Source: Flavobacteriaceae bacterium (GTDB lineage Bacteria; Bacteroidota; Bacteroidia; Flavobacteriales; Flavobacteriaceae). Taken from it: DNA of 10,006 nucleotides. Shown piece after piece: positions 1-7,089 of this stretch (position 1 is the first letter of the stretch; every line of letters starts with the position of its first letter). Where the stretch lies: assembly GCA_030618945.1 (NCBI GenBank), contig JAUXCI010000067.1, positions 1 to 10,006 on the forward strand. Direction: 5' to 3'. The notes below the pieces were generated by a model, which searched no databases, was not told the DNA's origin, and worked only from the letters and a program-made list of their open reading frames with translations. Position numbers and translations under genes: made by a program.

Positions 1-486
1 AGAGTGGGTTTAGCGGCCGCACTCTTACACGATCCCGAAGTACTGATTCTTGACGAACCAACTACTGGTTTGGATCCCAACCAATTGAAAGAAATTAGAG
101 GTCTCATTAAAGAAATTGGAAAGACTAAAACCATCCTTTTATCGACCCATATTATGCAAGAAGTTGAAGCCATGTGCGACAGGGTGATCATTATAAATAA
201 AGGCAATATCGTTGCCGACAGGAAATTGAGCGATTTTTTGTCTGAACAAAATCAAGTCATTGAAGTTGAATTTGACCTAAAGGTTGAAGAACAACTTTTA
301 AAGAAGCTCCCAAACCTGAAGCAAGCCGTAAATATCTCTGATCATATTTGGAATCTTATTTTTGATACCGAAAAGGATATGCGTGCTGAAGTTTTCGATT
401 TCGCTCATCAAAATGGGCTAAGAACCTTACAACTAAATCGAAAAATAGTAAGCCTGGAATCACTTTTCCAAAACTTAACGAATTAA
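1..486 (+). CDS. gldA: GldA-type gliding-motility ABC transporter ATPase, 3' part
   Basis: This is the C-terminal 161 residues of an ABC ATPase cut by the window edge. The frame is open from base 1 (AGA, Arg), so the GTG at 4 is an internal valine, not a start. Visible motifs are the tail of the ABC signature (RVGLAAAL), Walker B with the catalytic Glu (VLILDEP), the D-loop (TGLDP) and the H-loop His (LLSTHIMQE). Walker A, the Q-loop and the start of the signature, roughly 135-140 residues, lie outside the window. The region after the H-loop (CDRVIIINKG, IVADRKL) and the roughly 100-residue C-terminal extension fit GldA. From family knowledge, GldA works with the membrane proteins GldF and GldG in the inner membrane and supports gliding in many Flavobacteriia; neither partner is visible here. 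A different Bacteroidota ABC-2-type ATPase remains possible. A porin gene follows after 10 bases. Confidence 0.85.
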   Translation, partial: RVGLAAALLHDPEVLILDEPTTGLDPNQLKEIRGLIKEIGKTKTILLSTHIMQEVEAMCDRVIIINKGNIVADRKLSDFLSEQNQVIEVEFDLKVEEQLLKKLPNLKQAVNISDHIWNLIFDTEKDMRAEVFDFAHQNGLRTLQLNRKIVSLESLFQNLTN

Positions 487-496
487 TAAATTTAAC

Positions 497-1696
497 ATGC
501 GTCAGGTTATAATTATTGCTATTTTTTGCCTTTTTTGGGTTTCTAATTCTTTTTCACAGGAAGCAGAAAAGAAATCCGATAGTATAAAGGATTTTTATTT
601 AAAAAAGGGAAAGGGATTTGAGTTCCATTTTGATCAGGACAGGTATATGTTCTATATTGACTTTAGAGGTCAATTCAGACTGTCTTATCCTCATGCAAAC
701 TTTCCGACCAGTGAGGATGATTTCAGCGATGATGACATCAATTTTGGAATTAGTCGCGCCAGGATCAAATTTGGAGGTTATGTAGGAAGTCCTGAATATA
801 ATTTTTATCTTGAACAGGATGTTCGTGGTGGAAATCTGCTTGATTTCAGGGCTCAGATCGAAAAATATAGCTACTTGAAATTTCGTGTAGGTCAATGGAA
901 GGCCAGGTATTCACGTGAAAGGATCATCTCATCCGGAAAACAAACAGGGCTTGAACGTTCTTTAATTAATAGAGTATTTACAATTGACAGACAACAAGGA
1001 GTATCTCTATATGGAAATATAGACGGTGGAGGGGCTGCCAATTTCAATTATTGGGCAGAAGTGTTAACTGGTAGCGGTCGGGGAGGAACAGTTGGAGATG
1101 ACGACAACTTAATGTACATGCTAAGGTTGCAATGGAATCCAAATGGTAAAGAACTGGGCTTTACCGGTTCAGATCTGAAATTTCATAAAAAGTTTGTGTC
1201 TTCTTTGTCGGTTGCTGGGGTAACCAATACGTCTCCTTATACAAGGTTCTCAACCAGTGGAGGAGGCCAGTTATATGGATATGAAAGTGGAGTTGACGGG
1301 CAGTACAAGGTAGATCAATTTATGTTTGGGACAGCTTTTAAATACAGAGGCCTATCCTGGCAACAGGAATTACACTATAAGAATATAGATGATAAGATCA
1401 ATCTGGAGGAAACCTTGTTAATGGGTAACTATTTTCAAGTAGGGTATTTCTTTCATTATCTTTTTGAAAAGTTCCCTAAACCTCTTGAGGTATTTGCACG
1501 CCAGGCATTTTATGATCCGGACACAAATATGTCAGGCAATAATAATAATGAGTATACCTTTGGTTTGAACTGGTTCTTCAAAGGACATAAGAATAAATTG
1601 ACCGTAGATTATTCCTATCTTGATTTCAATCAATTCAACATAGATGATCATACAGAGCACATGGTGAGAATTCAATGGGACGTTTCCATTTTTTAA
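497..1696 (+). CDS. Porin O/P-family outer membrane beta-barrel protein
   Basis: A 399-residue secreted protein. The N-terminus has one basic residue, a hydrophobic core (VIIIAIFCLFWV) and a likely signal peptidase I site after SFS, with Gln21 as first mature residue. The mature part alternates polar and hydrophobic residues in beta-strand fashion and ends in Phe (WDVSIF), the usual C-terminal signature of outer membrane barrels recognised by the BAM machinery. Segments such as FRGQFRLSY, the SRARIKFGGYVG stretch, YNFYLEQD and the FRVGQWKARYSRE stretch resemble the porin O/P (phosphate-selective porin-like) family. Substrate cannot be read from sequence; in Bacteroidota the family is broad, and the phosphate label should not be assumed. 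The start ATG lies 10 bases after the gldA stop with no promoter motif between, so co-transcription with gldA is likely. No terminator hairpin is seen before kdsA. Confidence 0.8.
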   Translation: MRQVIIIAIFCLFWVSNSFSQEAEKKSDSIKDFYLKKGKGFEFHFDQDRYMFYIDFRGQFRLSYPHANFPTSEDDFSDDDINFGISRARIKFGGYVGSPEYNFYLEQDVRGGNLLDFRAQIEKYSYLKFRVGQWKARYSRERIISSGKQTGLERSLINRVFTIDRQQGVSLYGNIDGGGAANFNYWAEVLTGSGRGGTVGDDDNLMYMLRLQWNPNGKELGFTGSDLKFHKKFVSSLSVAGVTNTSPYTRFSTSGGGQLYGYESGVDGQYKVDQFMFGTAFKYRGLSWQQELHYKNIDDKINLEETLLMGNYFQVGYFFHYLFEKFPKPLEVFARQAFYDPDTNMSGNNNNEYTFGLNWFFKGHKNKLTVDYSYLDFNQFNIDDHTEHMVRIQWDVSIF

Positions 1697-1714
1697 GAAT
1701 TAGCAACTTAAATG

Positions 1715-1722
1715 TATCTTTG
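1715..1722 (+). promoter_or_regulatory. Bacteroidota-type -7 promoter element for kdsA
   Basis: TATCTTTG matches the TAnnTTTG consensus exactly and lies 16 bases before the kdsA ATG, so the predicted leader is only about 10 bases. About 19-22 bases upstream there is only a T-rich stretch (TTTTTT), not a clear TTG, so the -33 element is weak. Confidence 0.6.
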
Positions 1723-1738
1723 CAAAAACTTTTAGTCT

Positions 1739-2557
1739 ATGGATTTATCACTTATACCAAGTTTAAAGCATCTTTCAAGTAATAATTTTTTTCTTTTAGC
1801 TGGTCCCTGTGCTATTGAAGGTGAAGAAATGGCTATGAGAATTGCAGAAAGGGTGGTTGGCATAACAGACAAACTAAAAATTCCTTATGTCTTTAAAGGA
1901 AGTTTTAAAAAAGCCAATAGATCCAGAATTGATAGTTTTACAGGTATTGGAGATGAAAAAGCTTTAAGAATTCTGGCCAAAGTAGGAAAGGAATTTGACC
2001 TGCCAACAGTAACAGATATCCATAGCGAAACAGATGCGCTAAAAGCAGCAGAATTTGTGGATATTTTACAGATACCAGCTTTTTTGGTGAGGCAGACGGA
2101 TTTGGTTGTTGCTGCTGCAAAAACTGGGCGCACGGTAAATTTGAAAAAAGGTCAATTTATGAGTGCGGATGCCATGAAACACGCCGTAAAAAAAGTTCAG
2201 GACTCTGGCAATGCTCAAGTTATGATTACTGATAGAGGAACCATGTTTGGATATCAGGACATGATCGTAGATTATCGCGGGATACCAGTTATGCAAAAAT
2301 TTGCCCCAACCATTTTGGATATAACACATTCATTGCAGCAACCTAATCAAAGCAGTGGGGTTACCGGAGGTAAGCCCGAGCTTATTGAAACGGTAGCAAG
2401 AGCGGGTATAGCTGTAGGAGTGGATGGGATTTTTCTTGAAACACATCACGATCCGGCCACGGCAAAATCAGATGGGGCCAATATGCTTAAATTAGACCAT
2501 TTAGAAGATTTGCTAACGAAACTGGTTGCCATTAGAGCAACAATTAACAAGTTTTAA
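1739..2557 (+). CDS. kdsA: 3-deoxy-8-phosphooctulonate (Kdo-8-P) synthase, metal-dependent class
   Basis: KdsA condenses phosphoenolpyruvate with arabinose-5-phosphate to make Kdo-8-phosphate in the cytoplasm, on the way to the Kdo of LPS. The 272-residue length is normal. Motifs in order are LLAGPCAIEG (19-28), FKGSFKKANRSR (52-63), TDIH (92-95), QIPAFLVRQTD (111-121), NLKKGQF (134-140), TDRGTMFGY (164-172), THSLQQPNQSSGVTGG (196-211) and FLETHHDPATAKSDGANML (232-250). Cys24, His197, Glu234 and Asp245 line up with the four metal ligands of the Aquifex enzyme (Cys11, His185, Glu222, Asp233), which places it with the metal-dependent enzymes rather than the E. coli type, where Asn replaces Cys. 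It has its own promoter, and its TAA abuts the stop codon of the convergent methyltransferase gene. Confidence 0.97.
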   Translation: MDLSLIPSLKHLSSNNFFLLAGPCAIEGEEMAMRIAERVVGITDKLKIPYVFKGSFKKANRSRIDSFTGIGDEKALRILAKVGKEFDLPTVTDIHSETDALKAAEFVDILQIPAFLVRQTDLVVAAAKTGRTVNLKKGQFMSADAMKHAVKKVQDSGNAQVMITDRGTMFGYQDMIVDYRGIPVMQKFAPTILDITHSLQQPNQSSGVTGGKPELIETVARAGIAVGVDGIFLETHHDPATAKSDGANMLKLDHLEDLLTKLVAIRATINKF

Positions 2558-3280
2558 TCATTTTTTGAATTCGCTTAAAAAAATTGCGGTGGCCATGGCC
2601 ACATTAAGACTCTCAGTAAGTTGCTGTTGGCCAAATTGAGGGATGGTTAATTTTTTGTCAACTGCAGCGGCAACATTATCAGATATGCCATTTGCCTCAT
2701 TTCCAAGAATTATAACAGCATCAGATTCCAAATCAGTTTGGTAAACATTGTCCCCATTTAAAAAGGTTCCATAAATGGTTCTTCTTTCCTGCTTTAAATA
2801 GAAGTTCAAATCAACATAGGTCACTTGAACCCGAGCTAATGAACCCATACTAGCCTGAACAACTTTTTGATTATAGCAGTCAACGGTATTTGTGGAACAA
2901 ACCAATTGCTGCACACCAAACCAGTCACATAATCGTATAATTGTACCCAAATTTCCAGGGTCATTGATTTCGTCCAGCAAGACGGTTATACCTTCATGAA
3001 CAGAATCCTTGACATCAGGAATCTCAAAGATTCCCAGAACCTGGTTTGGTGTCGAAAAATCACTGATAAGCTGAAGCTCTTTATCAGTAATTAAATGATA
3101 ATCTGCAACGTTTAGAGAATTAGTATAAGCTTCAGTAAAATATAATTTGTGCAGTATAAAAGAAGATCTAAGGAGCTCTTCTACTACCTTAACACCTTCC
3201 GCCAAAAACAATCGTTCTGACTGTCGGATTTTTTTTTTCTTTAAACCTTGGATAAATTTTAACTGATTTTTGCTTAGCAT
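2558..3280 (-). CDS. TrmH/SpoU-family RNA 2'-O-methyltransferase
   Basis: A 240-residue SPOUT methyltransferase that would transfer methyl from S-adenosylmethionine to a 2'-OH of rRNA or tRNA. The N-terminal substrate-binding domain (about 1-90) contains the typical RLFLAEGVKVVEEL. The C-terminal trefoil-knot domain carries motif 1 (DEINDPGNLGTIIR, 103-116; Asn106 and Arg116), motif 2 (ILGNEANGIS, 191-200) and motif 3 (LTESLNVAMATAIFL, 221-235). The domain order resembles RlmB and similar enzymes, but the target nucleotide cannot be read from sequence, so no symbol is given. Lys14-Lys17 and the start of Ile18 are encoded by a run of ten A on the coding strand (3229-3238), a possible slippage site. 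The gene converges with kdsA with no intergenic base and diverges from tamL with 39 bases between start codons. No clear TAnnTTTG element is seen for it. Confidence 0.93.
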   Translation of the reverse strand: MLSKNQLKFIQGLKKKKIRQSERLFLAEGVKVVEELLRSSFILHKLYFTEAYTNSLNVADYHLITDKELQLISDFSTPNQVLGIFEIPDVKDSVHEGITVLLDEINDPGNLGTIIRLCDWFGVQQLVCSTNTVDCYNQKVVQASMGSLARVQVTYVDLNFYLKQERRTIYGTFLNGDNVYQTDLESDAVIILGNEANGISDNVAAAVDKKLTIPQFGQQQLTESLNVAMATAIFLSEFKK

Positions 3281-3299
3281 GTAAATAGTGTTACTTTTG
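3270..3299 (+). promoter_or_regulatory. Bacteroidota-type promoter for tamL
   Basis: TTG at 3270-3272 (inside a TTTTTG run), then exactly 19 bases, then TACTTTTG at 3292-3299, a full match to TTG-N19-TAnnTTTG. The -33 part lies inside the first codons of the divergent methyltransferase gene. The expected transcript start near 3305 leaves a leader of about 15 bases before the TTG start of tamL, which supports that start. Confidence 0.7.
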
Positions 3300-3319
3300 A
3301 AATAGTTTTAAATTATCGC

Positions 3320-5848
3320 TTGTTGTTTTCAATTTTTGCCAAAATACGGTTATTTGCATTGACACTTGTACTGTTGGTGTCTTGCAATAGTATTAAATAT
3401 GTTCAAGAAAACGAAAATTTACTCAAAGAAAATACGGTATTGATTAACGGCGAGGAGAATAAGGAGGAGGAAATTAATAAATACCTTTCCCAAAAGCCGA
3501 ATCGAACAACTTTGGGTATGCCTCTTTCTCTCCATTTATACAATTATGCAAATCCAGATTTTGAAATGACCTTCGATGAATGGATTGATAATCATCCTAA
3601 AAAATATAAGAATTATGTAAGTGTTTTTTCAAAGAAACAAACCTTTAAAATTTACAGTAATAAAAAAGGACTTAACAGTTGGTTTATGAGAAAGGGAGAA
3701 GCCCCTGTAATTTTTGATAAATCAAAAGCTGATAGATCTGCCAGCACCCTTAAAGAGTATTTTATTTCAAAAGGATTTTTTGAAGCTGAAGTTGATTACC
3801 AATCAAAAGAGACGGGAGAAAAGGAGTTGTCAGTTGATTATAATGTTATTACAAATCGCCAATATTTCATTGATTCTGTTTCTACGGAGATTGCATCTCC
3901 CATTTTGGATTCCCTCTATAAACAAAATAGAGAGAACTCCATACTTAAAAAGGGAAAGCCATTTGTATTTGAAGATTTTGAAAAGGAGGAAGCTCGATTA
4001 GTTACTTTGTTTAGAAACTCCGGTGTTTATCATTTTAAGAATTATAGTTTAGGGTTTTGGACAGATTCTATTAAGAAATCATATATGAAGGATGTTCTCC
4101 TAAAAATACCTGATAGACAGATAACAAGAAATGATACTGCGGCAACAGAGCCTTATAGGGCACAACATGTAAGTCGGGTGAACATATTTACTGATTTTTC
4201 AATCAAAAACAGGGGGAAGGCAATTAAAGATTCAGCAAGCTATAATGGTTATAATTTTTATAGTTTTGATAAAATGAAGTCCAAGCCAAAACACCTTGTG
4301 AACTCACTTTTCATTACCCCTGGGGGGCTTTATAAAGATTCTGAAAAATCACAAACTCAAAATTATATAAGAAATCTTCAAACCTTCTCTTCTTCTGTGG
4401 ATGTTAGCTATACTGAAAATGAGGATGAGTCATTAACGGCAGATGTTTATCTCGTTCCCCTTAAAAAATATGCTTTAACCGTAGATCTTGACGCAACCAC
4501 TTCCAACATTAAACCTTTCGGAATATTAGGGAAGTTTTCCTTTTTAGGCAGAAATTTGTTTAAAGGATCCGAAATAATGGAATTAGCTTTCCAAGGTTCT
4601 TTTTTCAATGTGGCTAATGATGCCTCAAATAGCGATAATTTTTTCAACGCCTGGGAAGTACTGTCAAGTGCCTCATTTAGGTTCCCAAGGATATTATTTC
4701 CTTTCAACACCACATCGCTGATTCCAAAGTATATGGCACCTACTACAACTCTTGATGCCAGTGTAAGTTTCCAAAAAAATGTTGGGCTTGACAGGCAAAC
4801 AACGGCAACGGGGATGGCTTATACCTGGAAGAGCACGAAAAAGATAGGTCATAGAATTGATCTTATTAATTTAAGTTATATCAAGAACGAGAATATTGAC
4901 AATTATTTCCCAATTTACGATTCTGAATACCAAAAATTGAACAGAGTTTCAGAGGATGTATTCGATATGTCTCTGCCCGAAAACACTTCCTCTAATAATG
5001 ATGAAATCCTGTCATTTATTGATTATTTTTTGGATCCGAATAATGGTTTTGAAGAAACTTACCCTGATGATTATGATACAGTTTCAGACGTTGAAGAACG
5101 AAGGCTAATCTTAATCGAAGATTCGTTTGTGCCAGCAATCAGTTATTCTTTTATATACAATTCCAGGGAAAATGTCAATGACAATGATTTCTCATATTTT
5201 ACAGCTAAAGTTGTTTCTGCCGGAACATTTTCAAACCTCATCTCCCAGTCTGAGAATGAATTTGGTCAAAATGTTTTTGGAGAGGTTCCAATAGCACAGT
5301 ATTTTAAAGTCGAATTGGAATATAAGAAGTACTGGGAACTAAGAGACCAAAAGATTTTAGTATTTAGGACCTTTATAGGGACTGCTATTCCTTATGGTAA
5401 CTCTTCAAATGTGCCATTTAGCCGAAGTTATAGTGCTGGTGGAAGTAATGAAATAAGAGCATGGAGAACCTTTGATCTAGGACCTGGAGGGGAATTAAAC
5501 AATTTGGAATACAAGGTGGCTACTTTCAAATTAGTTGGTAATCTTGAGTATAGGTTCAGGTTAACTGAAAAAATTTACAGTGCATTATTTATTGACGCAG
5601 GAAACATTTGGGATATTACTGATTCTAATCTGGTTACAGAAGAAGGAAAATTTACGAGCCTGAGTTCTTTAAAATATACTGCGGTCGGTTCTGGGTTTGG
5701 CCTTAGATATGATTTCGGTTTTTTAGTATTTCGTTTTGATATTGGATTTAAAACTTATGAGCCTTATTTACCAAGAGATAATAAATGGTTCGTCAACTAT
5801 AATTTCGGAAATGCCGTTTATAATATTGGTATTAATTATCCTTTCTAA
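3320..5848 (+). CDS. tamL: TamL-like lipoprotein of the BamA/TamA (Omp85) superfamily
   Basis: An 842-residue outer membrane protein. The N-terminus has basic residues, a hydrophobic stretch (LFALTLVLLV) and a lipobox ending in Cys22 (LLVSC), so it should be a lipid-anchored mature protein. Residues of about 30-390 look like periplasmic POTRA-type repeats (for example TVLINGEENKEEEI, then ASTLKEYFISKGFFEAEVDY, a classic POTRA helix-strand pattern). The C-terminal part is a 16-strand-type barrel with the lid-loop motif IRAW (712-715, Arg713; compare VRGF in BamA) followed by DLGPGG, ending in the barrel-closing NIGINYPF. A lipid anchor plus an Omp85 barrel is the described TamL type of Bacteroidota, thought to act with TamB in outer membrane protein or lipid handling; tamB is not adjacent here. 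No ATG exists in frame before the lipobox. TTG at 3320 is chosen (3323 is the alternative). Confidence 0.85.
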   Translation: MLFSIFAKIRLFALTLVLLVSCNSIKYVQENENLLKENTVLINGEENKEEEINKYLSQKPNRTTLGMPLSLHLYNYANPDFEMTFDEWIDNHPKKYKNYVSVFSKKQTFKIYSNKKGLNSWFMRKGEAPVIFDKSKADRSASTLKEYFISKGFFEAEVDYQSKETGEKELSVDYNVITNRQYFIDSVSTEIASPILDSLYKQNRENSILKKGKPFVFEDFEKEEARLVTLFRNSGVYHFKNYSLGFWTDSIKKSYMKDVLLKIPDRQITRNDTAATEPYRAQHVSRVNIFTDFSIKNRGKAIKDSASYNGYNFYSFDKMKSKPKHLVNSLFITPGGLYKDSEKSQTQNYIRNLQTFSSSVDVSYTENEDESLTADVYLVPLKKYALTVDLDATTSNIKPFGILGKFSFLGRNLFKGSEIMELAFQGSFFNVANDASNSDNFFNAWEVLSSASFRFPRILFPFNTTSLIPKYMAPTTTLDASVSFQKNVGLDRQTTATGMAYTWKSTKKIGHRIDLINLSYIKNENIDNYFPIYDSEYQKLNRVSEDVFDMSLPENTSSNNDEILSFIDYFLDPNNGFEETYPDDYDTVSDVEERRLILIEDSFVPAISYSFIYNSRENVNDNDFSYFTAKVVSAGTFSNLISQSENEFGQNVFGEVPIAQYFKVELEYKKYWELRDQKILVFRTFIGTAIPYGNSSNVPFSRSYSAGGSNEIRAWRTFDLGPGGELNNLEYKVATFKLVGNLEYRFRLTEKIYSALFIDAGNIWDITDSNLVTEEGKFTSLSSLKYTAVGSGFGLRYDFGFLVFRFDIGFKTYEPYLPRDNKWFVNYNFGNAVYNIGINYPF

Positions 5849-5862
5849 TGACTAGAATTTTG

Positions 5863-5870
5863 TACTTTTG
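5863..5870 (+). promoter_or_regulatory. Bacteroidota-type -7 promoter element for fbaA
   Basis: TACTTTTG matches TAnnTTTG exactly, 32 bases before the fbaA ATG and 14 bases after the tamL stop. The expected leader is about 25 bases, AT-rich. About 18-19 bases upstream is only CTTTC, so the -33 element is imperfect. Confidence 0.6.
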
Positions 5871-5902
5871 TGCCTTAGTTATATTCAAAAAAACCAAATA
5901 AA

Positions 5903-6970
5903 ATGTCACAAAAAATTAAATCAGGAGTAGCAACCGGTGATACGGTACAAGAGATCTTCAAATTAGCTAAAGAGAAGGGTTTTGCGCTGCCAGCAGCCAA
6001 CGTTATTAGTTCGAGTACTATAAATGCTGTAATTGAAGCCGCAAAAGAATTAAATGCACCAGTTATTGTTCAATTTTCAAACGGAGGAGCTCATTTCAAT
6101 GCCGGAAAGGGTTTGAGTAATGAGAATCAAAAGGCCGCAGTAGCAGGGGCAATAGCAGGAGCAAAACACGTACACATTATGGCGAAGGCCTATGATATTC
6201 CCGTTATTTTGCATACCGATCATTGCGCTAAGAAATTACTTCCATGGATTGATGGTTTACTTGATGCAGGTGAAGAATTTTATAAGGAAAATGGTGTGCC
6301 TTTATTTAGTTCTCATATGATTGACCTGTCAGAAGAGCCTATTGAGGAAAATATTGAGATATGTAAAGGTTATTTGGCTCGTATGGATAAAATAGGAATG
6401 ACACTGGAAATTGAATTAGGTATTACTGGAGGAGAGGAAGATGGAGTTGATAATACAGATGTTGATGTATCTAAATTATACACACAACCTGATGAAGTTG
6501 CTTATTCTTATGAAGAGTTATTGAAGGTAAGTCCGAGATTTACTATCGCTGCATCTTTTGGTAATGTGCAGGGTGTTTACAAGCCGGGAAATGTGAAACT
6601 TACTCCTAAAATTCTTGATAATTCCCAGAAATTTATTGAAGAAAAATACAAGACGGATAAGAATCCTGTCGATTTTGTTTTTCACGGAGGATCAGGATCC
6701 AGCCTGGAAGAGATAAGAGAAGCCATTGGGTATGGTGTGATTAAAATGAATATCGATACTGATTTGCAATATGCTTATATGGCAGGAGTAAGAGATTATA
6801 TGTCTGAAAAAACCGATTATTTACAAGGTCAAATCGGAAATCCTGATGGAAGCGATTCACCTAACAAGAAAAATTATGACCCGAGGGTATGGGTTAGATC
6901 AGGAGAAGTTTCCTTCAAAGAAAGGCTTATTCAAGCTTTTCACGATTTAAATAATGTAGATACCCTCTAA
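5903..6970 (+). CDS. fbaA: Class II fructose-1,6-bisphosphate aldolase
   Basis: This zinc enzyme of glycolysis and gluconeogenesis splits fructose-1,6-bisphosphate into dihydroxyacetone phosphate and glyceraldehyde-3-phosphate. The 355 residues compare with 359 in E. coli FbaA, and similarity is evident end to end: FALPAANV (27-34), QFSNGGAHF (57-65), HTDHCAKKLLPW (104-115), SSHMIDLSEEP (136-146), EIELGITGGEEDGVDN (169-184), HGGSGSS (261-267), KMNIDTD (281-287) and DPRVWVRSGE (326-335). With a constant offset of 3, the catalytic Asp109, Zn ligands His110 and His264, Glu182, Asn286 and Arg331 of E. coli correspond to Asp106, His107, His261, Glu179, Asn283 and Arg328. The third Zn ligand, His226, corresponds to Gln223 (CAG at 6569-6571, in GNVQGVYKPGN). 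That departure is unexpected; the rest of the active site is intact. The gene is monocistronic, with its own promoter and terminator. Confidence 0.97.
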   Translation: MSQKIKSGVATGDTVQEIFKLAKEKGFALPAANVISSSTINAVIEAAKELNAPVIVQFSNGGAHFNAGKGLSNENQKAAVAGAIAGAKHVHIMAKAYDIPVILHTDHCAKKLLPWIDGLLDAGEEFYKENGVPLFSSHMIDLSEEPIEENIEICKGYLARMDKIGMTLEIELGITGGEEDGVDNTDVDVSKLYTQPDEVAYSYEELLKVSPRFTIAASFGNVQGVYKPGNVKLTPKILDNSQKFIEEKYKTDKNPVDFVFHGGSGSSLEEIREAIGYGVIKMNIDTDLQYAYMAGVRDYMSEKTDYLQGQIGNPDGSDSPNKKNYDPRVWVRSGEVSFKERLIQAFHDLNNVDTL

Positions 6971-6986
6971 TAAAAGTTAATTAGCG

Positions 6987-7020
6987 ATGGAGTACCGTAT
7001 TCACGGTACTCCATTTTTTT
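6987..7020 (+). terminator. Intrinsic terminator of fbaA
   Basis: A perfect 12-bp stem, ATGGAGTACCGT (6987-6998) with ACGGTACTCCAT (7003-7014), a 4-base loop and a run of seven T (7014-7020). It starts 16 bases after the fbaA stop and separates fbaA from accD. Short A-rich bases precede it, but the T run on the other strand is poor, so it mainly serves the plus strand. Confidence 0.92.
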
Positions 7021-7025
7021 ATAAC

Positions 7026-7058
7026 TTGCCGTTTGTAGTGAAGGTTTAATTATTTTTG
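7026..7058 (+). promoter_or_regulatory. Bacteroidota-type promoter for accD
   Basis: TATTTTTG at 7051-7058 matches TAnnTTTG. The nearest TTG upstream is at 7026-7028 with a 22-base spacer; a TTTG at 7032-7035 would leave only 15. The -7 element is therefore good and the -33 element uncertain. It lies directly after the fbaA terminator and 31 bases before the accD ATG. Confidence 0.55.
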
Positions 7059-7089
7059 GAAAGATAATAATAATGTAAAATGAGCATTT

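Noticed and set aside
4..6. GTG as a start codon for the first gene
   Set aside because: The frame is open to base 1 and the GTG encodes a Val inside the ABC signature region, so the gene is truncated by the window edge.
2558..2580. Bidirectional terminator between kdsA and the convergent methyltransferase gene
   Set aside because: The stop codons are adjacent and no stem of useful length is visible around them, only T-rich and A-rich runs.
2589..2602. Perfect 14-bp palindrome GTGGCCATGGCCAC
   Set aside because: It lies inside the methyltransferase motif 3 coding sequence (Asn-Val-Ala-Met-Ala-Thr), where GCC ATG GCC yields a palindrome by itself; no sign of an operator role.
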